A DNA stretch of 64,000 nucleotides from Bacteroidetes bacterium GWF2_35_48 (GTDB lineage: Bacteria > Bacteroidota > Bacteroidia > Bacteroidales > GWF2-35-48). Under the pieces are notes generated by a model. It saw nothing but the letters and a program-made list of their open reading frames with translations, was not told where the DNA came from and searched no databases. The position numbers and the translations under genes were made by a program. Below are positions 44,924 to 52,485 of this stretch, piece by piece. The stretch spans positions 124,001 through 188,000 of the forward strand of contig MEOG01000069.1 in assembly GCA_001769125.1 (NCBI GenBank), written 5' to 3'. Positions within the stretch are counted from its first letter, which is position 1. Each line of letters begins with the position of its first letter.

Positions 44924-46111
44924 TCAATCAATATATAAGACAAGCCCTTTCAGATATTCTCCTTCCGGATGAAAAATGGAAACCGGATGATCGGGCGCCT
45001 GCGTCATCTGATGAAGTATTTTAAGAGATCTTCCCGATTCTATTGCTGCGGCTGTTACTGTGTCGGCAAATAGTTTTTTATCTATAACCTGAGAGCAGGA
45101 AAAGGTAAAAAGCAATCCTCCCTTGTTGATTTTTTTCATTGCTTCGGCGTTTAAGCGCTTATATCCCTGCACTGCATTATGTTTTGCGCTGAGGTGTTTG
45201 GCATAAGCCGGAGGATCTAAAATAATAATGTCGTAGCTTGTTTCACACTTTTTCAGAAAGACCAGTGTATCTTCTTCAATGCATTGATTTTTTTCTTGAT
45301 CAAAGTTATTCAGAAGAATATTTTCTTTTGTAATTTCTATGGCTTTTTTTGAACTGTCAACAGAATGAACAAATGCAGCACCGCCTTTTAATGCAGCTAT
45401 TGTAAACCCACCTGTATAGCAGAACGTATTCAGAATTTTTTTTCCATCACTGTATTTGTGAAGCAATGCGCGGTTATCTCTCTGGTCTATAAAAAAGCCA
45501 GTTTTTTGTCCATCCGGAATATTAATTTTAAATAACAACCCGTTTTCAGAAATTTCAGAATCGGTTTCTGTTCCAATCAATGCTTTGTTTATTGCATTCA
45601 GTCCTGAAGATTTTGATAGTGTTTCAGTGCTTTTGTCAAAAACAGTTGTTATCTGGTTTTTCAAAACATTTGTTAATGCAGAAGCGATTTCTTTTCTTGC
45701 AAGAAACATACCTGCTGAGTGCGCCTGAATTACTGCTGTTTTATTGTAAATATCAACAATCAAACCCGGAAGTCCATCTCCCTCTCCATGAATAAGCCTG
45801 TATGAATTTGTTAGCGGGCTATTCGTTAATCCAAGTGCCGTTCTTAATTCAAAGGCTTCTGATATTTTTTTATTCCAAAATTCAGAATCCGGAGAAACAG
45901 GTTCAAATGAAATAATTCGTACCGCAATACTTCCGGGGGAGTAATGTCCTATTGCCAAAAAGTTTCTGCTTTGGCTATAAACAGCAACGACATCTCCGTC
46001 TTTGCATTTATCAGGTAAGATATCTATAGCACCTGAAAAAACCCATGGATGCATTCGCAGCAAGGGCGTTTCTTTGCCTCTTTTTAAGTATATTTTTGGT
46101 ATGTTGTTCAC
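44924..46111 (-). CDS. Class I rRNA methyltransferase (RlmI-like)
   Basis: A 395-aa SAM-dependent RNA cytosine-5 methyltransferase of the RlmI type. The N-terminal PUA domain starts IYLKRGKETPLLRMHPWVFSGAI. The catalytic domain has SAM-binding VLNTFCYTGGFTIAALKGGA (here ILNTFCYTGG), IIILDPPAYAKH and the catalytic Cys region LLFTFSCSQ. RlmI methylates C1962 of 23S rRNA in E. coli. Length agrees. It stands alone on its strand, between the DUF1573 gene and the AAA/nuclease gene. Confidence 0.9.
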   Translation of the reverse strand: MNNIPKIYLKRGKETPLLRMHPWVFSGAIDILPDKCKDGDVVAVYSQSRNFLAIGHYSPGSIAVRIISFEPVSPDSEFWNKKISEAFELRTALGLTNSPLTNSYRLIHGEGDGLPGLIVDIYNKTAVIQAHSAGMFLARKEIASALTNVLKNQITTVFDKSTETLSKSSGLNAINKALIGTETDSEISENGLLFKINIPDGQKTGFFIDQRDNRALLHKYSDGKKILNTFCYTGGFTIAALKGGAAFVHSVDSSKKAIEITKENILLNNFDQEKNQCIEEDTLVFLKKCETSYDIIILDPPAYAKHLSAKHNAVQGYKRLNAEAMKKINKGGLLFTFSCSQVIDKKLFADTVTAAAIESGRSLKILHQMTQAPDHPVSIFHPEGEYLKGLVLYID

Positions 46112-46210
46112 TTTATAATTTTTAAATTTATGATGTTTATTTATGATTATATTTTTGAATAAGTGTTTTTATAGAGTGGTCTTTTTGTTAGAAATCTTAA
46201 CAAAATTATC

Positions 46211-47752
46211 TTACGAATTTAATATCTCAACCTTCCAATCCTCAATATTTCTCTTGTTTTTATTAAAACCAATACCGAGTAATATTATTTGCTTTTTATT
46301 TTCAAGATATTTTTCGTGATACTTTTTATCTTTTATTTGCTGCAATGCTGTTTCTGCATCAGATAATTTAAACTCGATTATGTAAATAGTAGTTTTTGTT
46401 TTAATAACAGCATCAATCCTTCCGATATTTGTTAGTACTTCACATTCGATATTAAATCCAAGCATTTTAATAATTAAAAAGAAAACAGTATGAAAATATG
46501 CCTCATCTGCTCTAACTTGATGGTAAGTGATATTGCTGAAAATAGAAGTCAGGCTTGCAATAAAATCGTTTAAATTATTATTTTCCAAAGAATTTTGCAG
46601 TAAAGAAATTATTGAGAAATTCTCAGTGTAATTCTTTTCAATATAATCAGCAAATAAGTAGTTATAAAATGAATTTTCAACTTCAAAATTTGGAAAGTCA
46701 AGAGTTATATTTTGATTTAAAATGTTCTTATGCTTTATAGTCAGATAGCCTGTTTGAAGCAACAAAACAGTAATGTCAATATTGTTAATTTCGTATCTGT
46801 CAACTAAGTTTTTGTTTATTATGAGTTGCGACAAAGATGAAACAGAATAGCTATTTTTTTTCAACAATTTAATTAAAAATGAAGGTGTACCTGAACGAAA
46901 CCAATAATCGCCGAAATCCCGATTACTTAAAAAATTTAAGACAGAAAACGGATTGTAAACAAAATTTTCACCGTCCCAGCTATAGCCGTTGTACCATTTT
47001 TTAATTTCAGATAATAATTGATTGCGGCTAAATCCTTTTTTTTCTATAAGAGGCAGATAGTCTTTAAAGGAATATTCCATTTCTTCCTGTGTATAACCCA
47101 ACATACAGGCGTAATCAACATGAAAAGTAATATCTAATAAATTATTCAAATCAGAAAAAACCGATACATGACTAAACTTAGAAACGCCTGTTATAAAAAC
47201 AAATTTCAAATAAGCATCCAACGGTTTTATAACAGAATAAAAATTTTTCAAAACCAGCCTGTTTTCTTCGGCTTGTTTTATATCGTCAATATAATCAATT
47301 ATAGGTTTGTCGTATTCATCAATTAAAACAACAACCTGATTTGTTTTAGATAAAGACTGAATTAATTCAACAAATTTGTCTTTTAACGACAGTCCTTTTA
47401 ATTTTACTTTTGAAATTTTATTTTCTTTCGCAATCTTGTCTAAGTAATTATTTAATGCTTCGTAAAGGCTGGCATTCCTGTAATCTAAAATTGAAAAATC
47501 AATATGAATCACCGGATGTTTTTCCCATGTGATTTTATCATAAATATAAAGCCTTTTAAACAATTCTTTATTGCCTGAAAAAATCTCTTTCAGCGTGGAT
47601 ACAAGCAGGGATTTCCCAAACCTGCGCGGGCGAGATAAGAAATAATATTTACCTCTAAAAAGCTTGTGGATATATTCTGTTTTATCAACATAAATATAAC
47701 CGCCATTTATAATTTCCGGTAAAGTTTGAATGCCGACGGGTAGGGATTTCAT
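46211..47752 (-). CDS. AAA-ATPase-like / PD-(D/E)XK nuclease fusion protein
   Basis: A 513-aa member of the AAA-ATPase_like plus DUF1703 family. The start SLPVGIQTLPEIINGGYIYVDKTEYI is diagnostic. Walker A is in RPRRFGKSLLVST and Walker B in VVLIDEYDKPIIDY. The C-terminal nuclease-like domain has NIGRIDAVIKTKTTIYIIEFK, with Asp and the E-X-K pair. The family is widespread and often multicopy in Bacteroidota and Firmicutes. Its role is unknown; defence or mobile-element functions have been suggested. The gene carries no mobile-element ends here. Confidence 0.9.
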   Translation of the reverse strand: MKSLPVGIQTLPEIINGGYIYVDKTEYIHKLFRGKYYFLSRPRRFGKSLLVSTLKEIFSGNKELFKRLYIYDKITWEKHPVIHIDFSILDYRNASLYEALNNYLDKIAKENKISKVKLKGLSLKDKFVELIQSLSKTNQVVVLIDEYDKPIIDYIDDIKQAEENRLVLKNFYSVIKPLDAYLKFVFITGVSKFSHVSVFSDLNNLLDITFHVDYACMLGYTQEEMEYSFKDYLPLIEKKGFSRNQLLSEIKKWYNGYSWDGENFVYNPFSVLNFLSNRDFGDYWFRSGTPSFLIKLLKKNSYSVSSLSQLIINKNLVDRYEINNIDITVLLLQTGYLTIKHKNILNQNITLDFPNFEVENSFYNYLFADYIEKNYTENFSIISLLQNSLENNNLNDFIASLTSIFSNITYHQVRADEAYFHTVFFLIIKMLGFNIECEVLTNIGRIDAVIKTKTTIYIIEFKLSDAETALQQIKDKKYHEKYLENKKQIILLGIGFNKNKRNIEDWKVEILNS

Positions 47753-47778
47753 AGCTTTTTTTATGTTACTAAAATCCT

Positions 47779-48621
47779 TTATTTATATTCAATGATTTCA
47801 ATATCAAAAATTAAATCAGACTTAGGAGGAATCACTTGTCCCATGCCTCTTTCTCCATACGCGAGATTCCAAGGAATAAGAAGCCGTGCTTTTGTTCCGG
47901 TTTTTAATGTCTGACAAGCCTCATCCCAACCTTTTATTACCTGTCCTTTTCCAACAGAAAAAGTAAAGGGATTTCCTCTTTCTACAGATGAGTCAAATAC
48001 ATTTCCATCTTTGAAAAATCCTGTGTAGTGAACCGTAACCTGCGCTCCCTGAAAAGGTACTCTGCCTGTACCTTCCTGTACAATAATATATTTTAATCCC
48101 GATGCTGTAGTTACTGTGTCTTTACCTTTTGTGTCAAATGCGGCAGGTTTAATTTTTGGGGTGATTTTTATTAATTCAACATCAAATACCAAGGTTGAAT
48201 TTGGAGGAATAGAGCCCATCTGTCTTGCGCCATAGCCAATTTCAGGAGGAATAATAAAAGTTGCTTTGTCGCCTTCATTAAGCATCGCGATTCCTTCATC
48301 CCAGCCTTTTATTACCATTCCTTTTCCAATATAGAATGGGAGTGGCTTTCCTCTTTTGTAAGAGCTATCGAAAACAGTATCATTTAAAAATTTTCCCGTG
48401 TAATGAACTTCTACTTTATCGCCTGCATTGGGCTTGATGGTTCCTGTTCCTTTATTTGTGATTTTATACTTTAGACCTGAAGGTGTAGCCGTGAAGCCAT
48501 CCGGAGCGCTAACCTGTGTTTTTTCCTGTTTGCCGTTTTCAGCAGTTTGCGATTTTTTAAAAAGCGAGCAGGACGTAAAAATAATACTACCTGTAGCAAA
48601 TAATAATACAATTTTTTTCAT
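47779..48621 (-). CDS. Lipoprotein with two FKBP-type prolyl isomerase domains
   Basis: A 280-aa lipoprotein (lipobox FTSC, Cys18) with tandem FKBP domains near 45-155 and 165-280. Each shows VEVHYTGKFLNDTVFDSSYKRG or VTVHYTGFFKDGNVFDSSVERG, then GKGxVIKGWDE and a final VFDVELI or IFDIEII strand. They catalyse cis-trans isomerisation of peptidyl-proline bonds, probably helping exported proteins fold at the membrane. Two complete domains in one short protein are less common than a single one. A minus-strand TATCTTTG lies about 27 bases upstream. Confidence 0.92.
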   Translation of the reverse strand: MKKIVLLFATGSIIFTSCSLFKKSQTAENGKQEKTQVSAPDGFTATPSGLKYKITNKGTGTIKPNAGDKVEVHYTGKFLNDTVFDSSYKRGKPLPFYIGKGMVIKGWDEGIAMLNEGDKATFIIPPEIGYGARQMGSIPPNSTLVFDVELIKITPKIKPAAFDTKGKDTVTTASGLKYIIVQEGTGRVPFQGAQVTVHYTGFFKDGNVFDSSVERGNPFTFSVGKGQVIKGWDEACQTLKTGTKARLLIPWNLAYGERGMGQVIPPKSDLIFDIEIIEYK

Positions 48622-48647
48622 TTTGAATAATAATTATAAAATTTAGG

Positions 48648-48655
48648 CAAAGATA
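48648..48655 (-). promoter_or_regulatory. Promoter of the FKBP lipoprotein gene (TATCTTTG)
   Basis: A perfect TAnnTTTG on the minus strand, about 27 bases before the start codon. Confidence 0.55.
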
Positions 48656-48695
48656 TAAATCTTACTATGAATGACAAGTCGAAAATGGATGTAGT

Positions 48696-49187
48696 TTATT
48701 TTCTCTCATACACTAAAAATGTATGAGGATAAGGATTTTTTTCATCAACAATTCCTTCTGTTTTTTCAATAAGTTCCCACTTTGAAAAATCAATTTCAGG
48801 ATAAAATATATCTGCTTCAAAAGGTACATGCACTTTTGTAAGATAAAATTTATCGGCAATAGGCATAAATTGTTTGTAAACAGAGCCTCCCCCAATAATA
48901 AAATTTTCATCTTCAGGTGTGCATTTTGAAACCGCATCTTCTATAGAGTATGCCATTTCGCAACCTTCAATTTTTTCATTCGGATTATCTGTGATTACTA
49001 CATTTCTGCGGTTCGGAAGCGGTCTCACGGGTAATGATTCAAATGTTTTTTTTCCCATGATTACTGTTTTTCCGGTCGTAAGTTTTTTAAAACGTTTCAA
49101 GTCTTCCGACAAATGCCATAAAAGCTGGTTGCCTTTGCCGATTGCATTGTTTTCTGCAATGGCTACAATGATTGAAATGGTTGTCAT
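48696..49187 (-). CDS. folA: Dihydrofolate reductase
   Basis: A 163-aa DHFR that regenerates tetrahydrofolate with NADPH. Typical blocks are VAIAENNAIGKGNQLLWHLSEDLKRFKKLT, TVIMGKKTFESLP and the NADPH-binding FIIGGGSVYKQFM. It lies downstream of thyA, whose reaction makes dihydrofolate, so the two complete one cycle. The 208-bp gap between them holds the second palindromic repeat. Confidence 0.95.
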   Translation of the reverse strand: MTTISIIVAIAENNAIGKGNQLLWHLSEDLKRFKKLTTGKTVIMGKKTFESLPVRPLPNRRNVVITDNPNEKIEGCEMAYSIEDAVSKCTPEDENFIIGGGSVYKQFMPIADKFYLTKVHVPFEADIFYPEIDFSKWELIEKTEGIVDEKNPYPHTFLVYERK

Positions 49188-49224
49188 ATAGTGATTTGTT
49201 GCTAATTTAAAAATAAGAAATTAA

Positions 49225-49343
49225 ACTATACCAAATCCGGTCATTATTTGCTCTTTTGAAAAACCCTTGAGGTCTCCATTGGATAGGCACGCTGAGACCT
49301 CAAGGGTTTCAACGATTGAGAAAATATGACCGGTAAAAGTATA
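49225..49343. repeat. Nested palindromic intergenic repeat, copy 2
   Basis: The outer arms are ACTATACC...CCGGTCAT (49225-49244) and ATGACCGG...AGTAT (49326-49342). The inner arms AAACCCTTGAGGTCT (49261-49275) and AGACCTCAAGGGTTT (49295-49309) are perfectly complementary over 15 bp. The loop has CATTGGATAGGCACGC. Copy 1 (6921-7035) has the same order of elements, with scattered differences, many of them compensated in the stems. It sits just upstream of folA. Confidence 0.85.
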
Positions 49344-49395
49344 AATGATTTTTTGAGTTGTTTTCATAAGCAATAAGTATATTGTTAAACAAAAA

Positions 49396-50190
49396 TCAAA
49401 CAGAAATCTCCCCTTTTATATGCGGATGCGGATCGTATCCCTCCAGCGTAAAGTCTTCATATTTGAAACTGAAAATATCTTTCACTTCCTGATTGAGTTT
49501 CATCACAGGCAATTTTCTTGGTTCGCGTGTCAGTTGTAATTTTACCTGTTCGATATGGTTGAGATAAATATGAGCATCACCCAAGGTGTGAATAAATTCA
49601 CCGGGTTTATATCCTGTAACCTGCGCCATCATTAGCAATAAAATTGCATACGATGCTATATTAAAAGGTACGCCAAGAAAAATATCTGCACTTCTTTGAT
49701 ATAGCTGACAGGATAATTTCCCGTCTGCTACATAAAACTGAAACAGGGCATGGCAGGGGGGAAGTGCCATATTTCCTATATCTGCAACATTCCACGCACT
49801 TACAATGTGTCTGCGTGAATCGGGATTATTTTTTAAAGAGCTTACCAGTTCTGATATCTGGTCAATATGTGTGCCGTCTGGATTTGGCCACGAGCGCCAC
49901 TGGTAGCCGTATATATGTCCGAGATTTCCGTCTTTGTCTGCCCATTCGTTCCAAATAGAAACTTTGTTATCGTTGAGGTATTTTACATTAGTGTCACCGT
50001 TCAGAAACCAAATTAATTCATGAATAATGGAGCGCAAGTGAAGTTTTTTTGTGGTTAAAACAGGAAAGCCCTTTTCAAGGTTGAAACGCATCTGATAGCC
50101 AAAAACACTAATAGTTCCGGTGCCGGTACGGTCTGATTTTTTTGTCCCGTTATTAATTACATGATCTAATAAATCGAGGTATTGACGCAT
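49396..50190 (-). CDS. thyA: Thymidylate synthase
   Basis: ThyA methylates dUMP with methylene-tetrahydrofolate. The catalytic cysteine is in [12 protein letters not shown] (near 146). The substrate-binding [10 protein letters not shown] and [18 protein letters not shown] blocks are present. At 264 aa it equals the E. coli length. It lies upstream of folA and downstream of a NUDIX gene on the same strand. Confidence 0.97.
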   Translation of the reverse strand: MRQYLDLLDHVINNGTKKSDRTGTGTISVFGYQMRFNLEKGFPVLTTKKLHLRSIIHELIWFLNGDTNVKYLNDNKVSIWNEWADKDGNLGHIYGYQWRSWPNPDGTHIDQISELVSSLKNNPDSRRHIVSAWNVADIGNMALPPCHALFQFYVADGKLSCQLYQRSADIFLGVPFNIASYAILLLMMAQVTGYKPGEFIHTLGDAHIYLNHIEQVKLQLTREPRKLPVMKLNQEVKDIFSFKYEDFTLEGYDPHPHIKGEISV

Positions 50191-50262
50191 AATTTTTTTT
50201 TTGTAAAATTATGCGTTTTCTGGGGAAAATAAAATGGAATTAAAAATTGTTTTCAAGATTTT

Positions 50263-50913
50263 TTACACCATCCGTGCTTTTTCTACCACTTCAAGAAATT
50301 CGCTCGTTATCATTGCTGTGGCACCCCATATATAATGACTTTTTGCCATAAAACAGGGAGCTTCTATTTCTATTGAATTTACTTGAAGTTTTTTTATAAA
50401 ACGATTTTGCGGCGATAATAAATACGAAAGCGGGATTTCAATAATGCTTTCAACTTCATTGTCGTCTTTTTTAAAAACGGGTTGAGTTTCTGTCCATCCC
50501 ACAACAGGCAATACTGTTATATTGCTGATTGGAATATAAAGAGAAGTCAATGTTCCCAGAATAATTATGTCATCATGATTTATGCCTATTTCTTCAACAG
50601 ATTCACGAATGGCTGTTTGAATAAGGTTTTTATCTGCGAGTTCGTATTTTCCTCCGGGAAAGCCAACTTGTCCGCTGTGAGGACCACTATACAAGGCTCG
50701 TTGAATAAAAACAGTATAGATTTCTTTTGTCTCAGTATGCGGATATAATAAAATCAATACGCCACTGTTCCGTTTTAAAGGATACTTAACAATTGTATCA
50801 AAGTCAGCATCTCTTACAGAAGACGCCATTCTTTGTTGTACCTCTGCGCCGGGCAACTCTTTTCCAAGCTCAATTCGTAATCTTTCTACTGCCTGTAAAA
50901 AATCCATAGGCAA
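50263..50913 (-). CDS. NUDIX hydrolase, CoA pyrophosphatase-like
   Basis: A 216-aa NUDIX protein. The Nudix box GGKYELADKNLIQTAIRESVEEIG has the REXXEE core and follows SGQVGFPGGK. The length and the LIxLYPH, ALYSGPHSGQVGFPGG pattern resemble the NUDT7/8-type coenzyme A pyrophosphatases (YeaB-like). The UPF0035 signature is partly visible. It starts 12 bases after gatD, probably on the same transcript. Confidence 0.87.
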   Translation of the reverse strand: MPMDFLQAVERLRIELGKELPGAEVQQRMASSVRDADFDTIVKYPLKRNSGVLILLYPHTETKEIYTVFIQRALYSGPHSGQVGFPGGKYELADKNLIQTAIRESVEEIGINHDDIIILGTLTSLYIPISNITVLPVVGWTETQPVFKKDDNEVESIIEIPLSYLLSPQNRFIKKLQVNSIEIEAPCFMAKSHYIWGATAMITSEFLEVVEKARMV

Positions 50914-50924
50914 ATAATACTGGG

Positions 50925-52313
50925 TTATTTATGAAATTTTCTGATAAAATCTTCCACTTCCGGAACACCGCCCTGATATATCAGGTAGCCATTATAAGGC
51001 TCGCGGGTTGTTATTTCATCATTAATGGGCGTAAGCATTAATCTGCGCACTTCTTCGGGATCATTTGTCTGTCCAAGTACCCATCCTAATTTAATGTATG
51101 CAACTTCAGGAAGCATATTCTCAGCTGGAATCACACCTTTTGCCATCAAATCGCGACCTGTATCATAAACAAACATGTGTACATAACCCCATAGTGTTTG
51201 TACGGTCATAAAAATATGTACGCCTTTTTTTACAGCGCGTTCAATTGCTGGATACAAAGGTTTGTTTACATGTCCCAGCCCTGTTCCGATGATTATAATT
51301 CCCTTGTAACCATTATCTACAAGCGAGTCTATCATGTCGGGCTGCATGTTGGTGTAATAGTAAATCATAGCAACTTTTTCTTCAAAGTAAGGCAATATTT
51401 TTACTTTGCGGTCTTTCCTGCGATGGTTGTAATCCTGCTTGATAGGCGTTACTCCGTTTTTACGGCTTACAGTGGCAAGTGGTGTATCGCCAATGGTGCG
51501 GAATGTGGAACGGTAGGAAGAGTGCATTTTGCGTACACGTGTGCCACGGTGTAAGAATCCGTATTCATCAGATGTTGGTCCGAACATACAAACCATTACT
51601 TCTGCAATGTCTGAATATGCTGCTGTATAATTGGCATGTATAAGGTTCAGTGCGGCATCGGAAGAAGGCCGGTCGGAAGAACGCTGTGAGCCTACAAGCA
51701 CAATGGGAACAGGAGAGTCTTGAATCATGAATGTCAATGCGGCGGCTGTATAGTGAAGCGTGTCGGTTCCGTGTCCTATAACAATGCCTTCAATGCCGTT
51801 TTCAATTTCTTTTCCGATAGCAATGGCTAATTTTTTATATTGCTCGGGACCCATATTTTCGCTGAAAACAGCAAATAATTTTTCTGTTGTAAGGTTGCAG
51901 ATATCTGCCAGTTCGGGTACAGCTCCGTATAATTCCCCGGGAGTAAATGCGGGAATTACAGCACCGGTTCTGTAGTCGAGACGCGACGCAATGGTTCCTC
52001 CTGTTCCGATAAGCTTCACTTTTGGTAAGCCCGGAGTGTAGGGAAACTCTTTTTCGGGAATTTTATAATTGGCTTTTTTGTACCCTACTTCTTTCATCGA
52101 AGTAATGGTTTTAATATCCAATCCGACATTATAACCCGTGATGATTTTAATAACAATATGCTGGTCATCGTCGTTTTCGGAGCGTGGCAACACCGTACCT
52201 GCAAATTTGCCACGGCTTGTTTCTATTTCTGCTTGTCCCCAAACTCGTACATTAAATTTCATGAGCATTTTTAAACCTGCTCCTTTGTATCCCTGAAAAA
52301 AATCTTCTGCCAT
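50925..52313 (-). CDS. gatD: Glu-tRNA(Gln) amidotransferase subunit D (archaeal type)
   Basis: GatD is the asparaginase-like glutaminase that supplies ammonia for converting Glu-tRNA(Gln) to Gln-tRNA(Gln). An N-terminal Sm-like domain of about 95 residues (GTVLPRSENDDDQHIVIKI) separates it from plain asparaginases. The catalytic set is visible: Thr in GTGGTIASRLDYRTGAV, Thr-Asp in VIGHGTDTLHYTAAAL, and Lys in RVRKMHSSY. GatDE is described from Archaea; most Bacteroidota use glutaminyl-tRNA synthetase or GatCAB. It lies downstream of gatE in one operon. Confidence 0.93.
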   Translation of the reverse strand: MAEDFFQGYKGAGLKMLMKFNVRVWGQAEIETSRGKFAGTVLPRSENDDDQHIVIKIITGYNVGLDIKTITSMKEVGYKKANYKIPEKEFPYTPGLPKVKLIGTGGTIASRLDYRTGAVIPAFTPGELYGAVPELADICNLTTEKLFAVFSENMGPEQYKKLAIAIGKEIENGIEGIVIGHGTDTLHYTAAALTFMIQDSPVPIVLVGSQRSSDRPSSDAALNLIHANYTAAYSDIAEVMVCMFGPTSDEYGFLHRGTRVRKMHSSYRSTFRTIGDTPLATVSRKNGVTPIKQDYNHRRKDRKVKILPYFEEKVAMIYYYTNMQPDMIDSLVDNGYKGIIIIGTGLGHVNKPLYPAIERAVKKGVHIFMTVQTLWGYVHMFVYDTGRDLMAKGVIPAENMLPEVAYIKLGWVLGQTNDPEEVRRLMLTPINDEITTREPYNGYLIYQGGVPEVEDFIRKFHK

Positions 52314-52364
52314 TTTTATTTTTTTAAGTCGTTTTTTTTTCTATATTTTATTTGAAAATTTAAT

Positions 52365-52485
52365 GATTTGAAAATTTGCTGATTTGCTGATTTGAAAATT
52401 GACTAACTCATTCTCATTATTCCTCAAATAATTTTCAAATTTTCAAATTGCCCCATTTTCAAATTAAGACATCATCAAATTATTT
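52365..52485. repeat. AT-rich inverted repeat between gatE and gatD
   Basis: GATTTGAAAATTTGCTGATTTG and its repeat stand opposite CAAATTTTCAAATTG and CATTTTCAAATTA. The stretch is a low-complexity dyad of TTTGAAAAT units. It fills the 166-bp gap between gatE and gatD, an unusual place for a repeat inside an operon. Confidence 0.55.

Noticed and set aside
46211-47752. A defence island or prophage around the AAA/nuclease fusion
   Set aside because: The neighbours are housekeeping genes (methyltransferase, FKBP, folA); no integrase, restriction or phage gene is present.
50925-52313. Plain type I L-asparaginase
   Set aside because: It has the extra N-terminal Sm-like domain and lies next to a GatE gene of full length.
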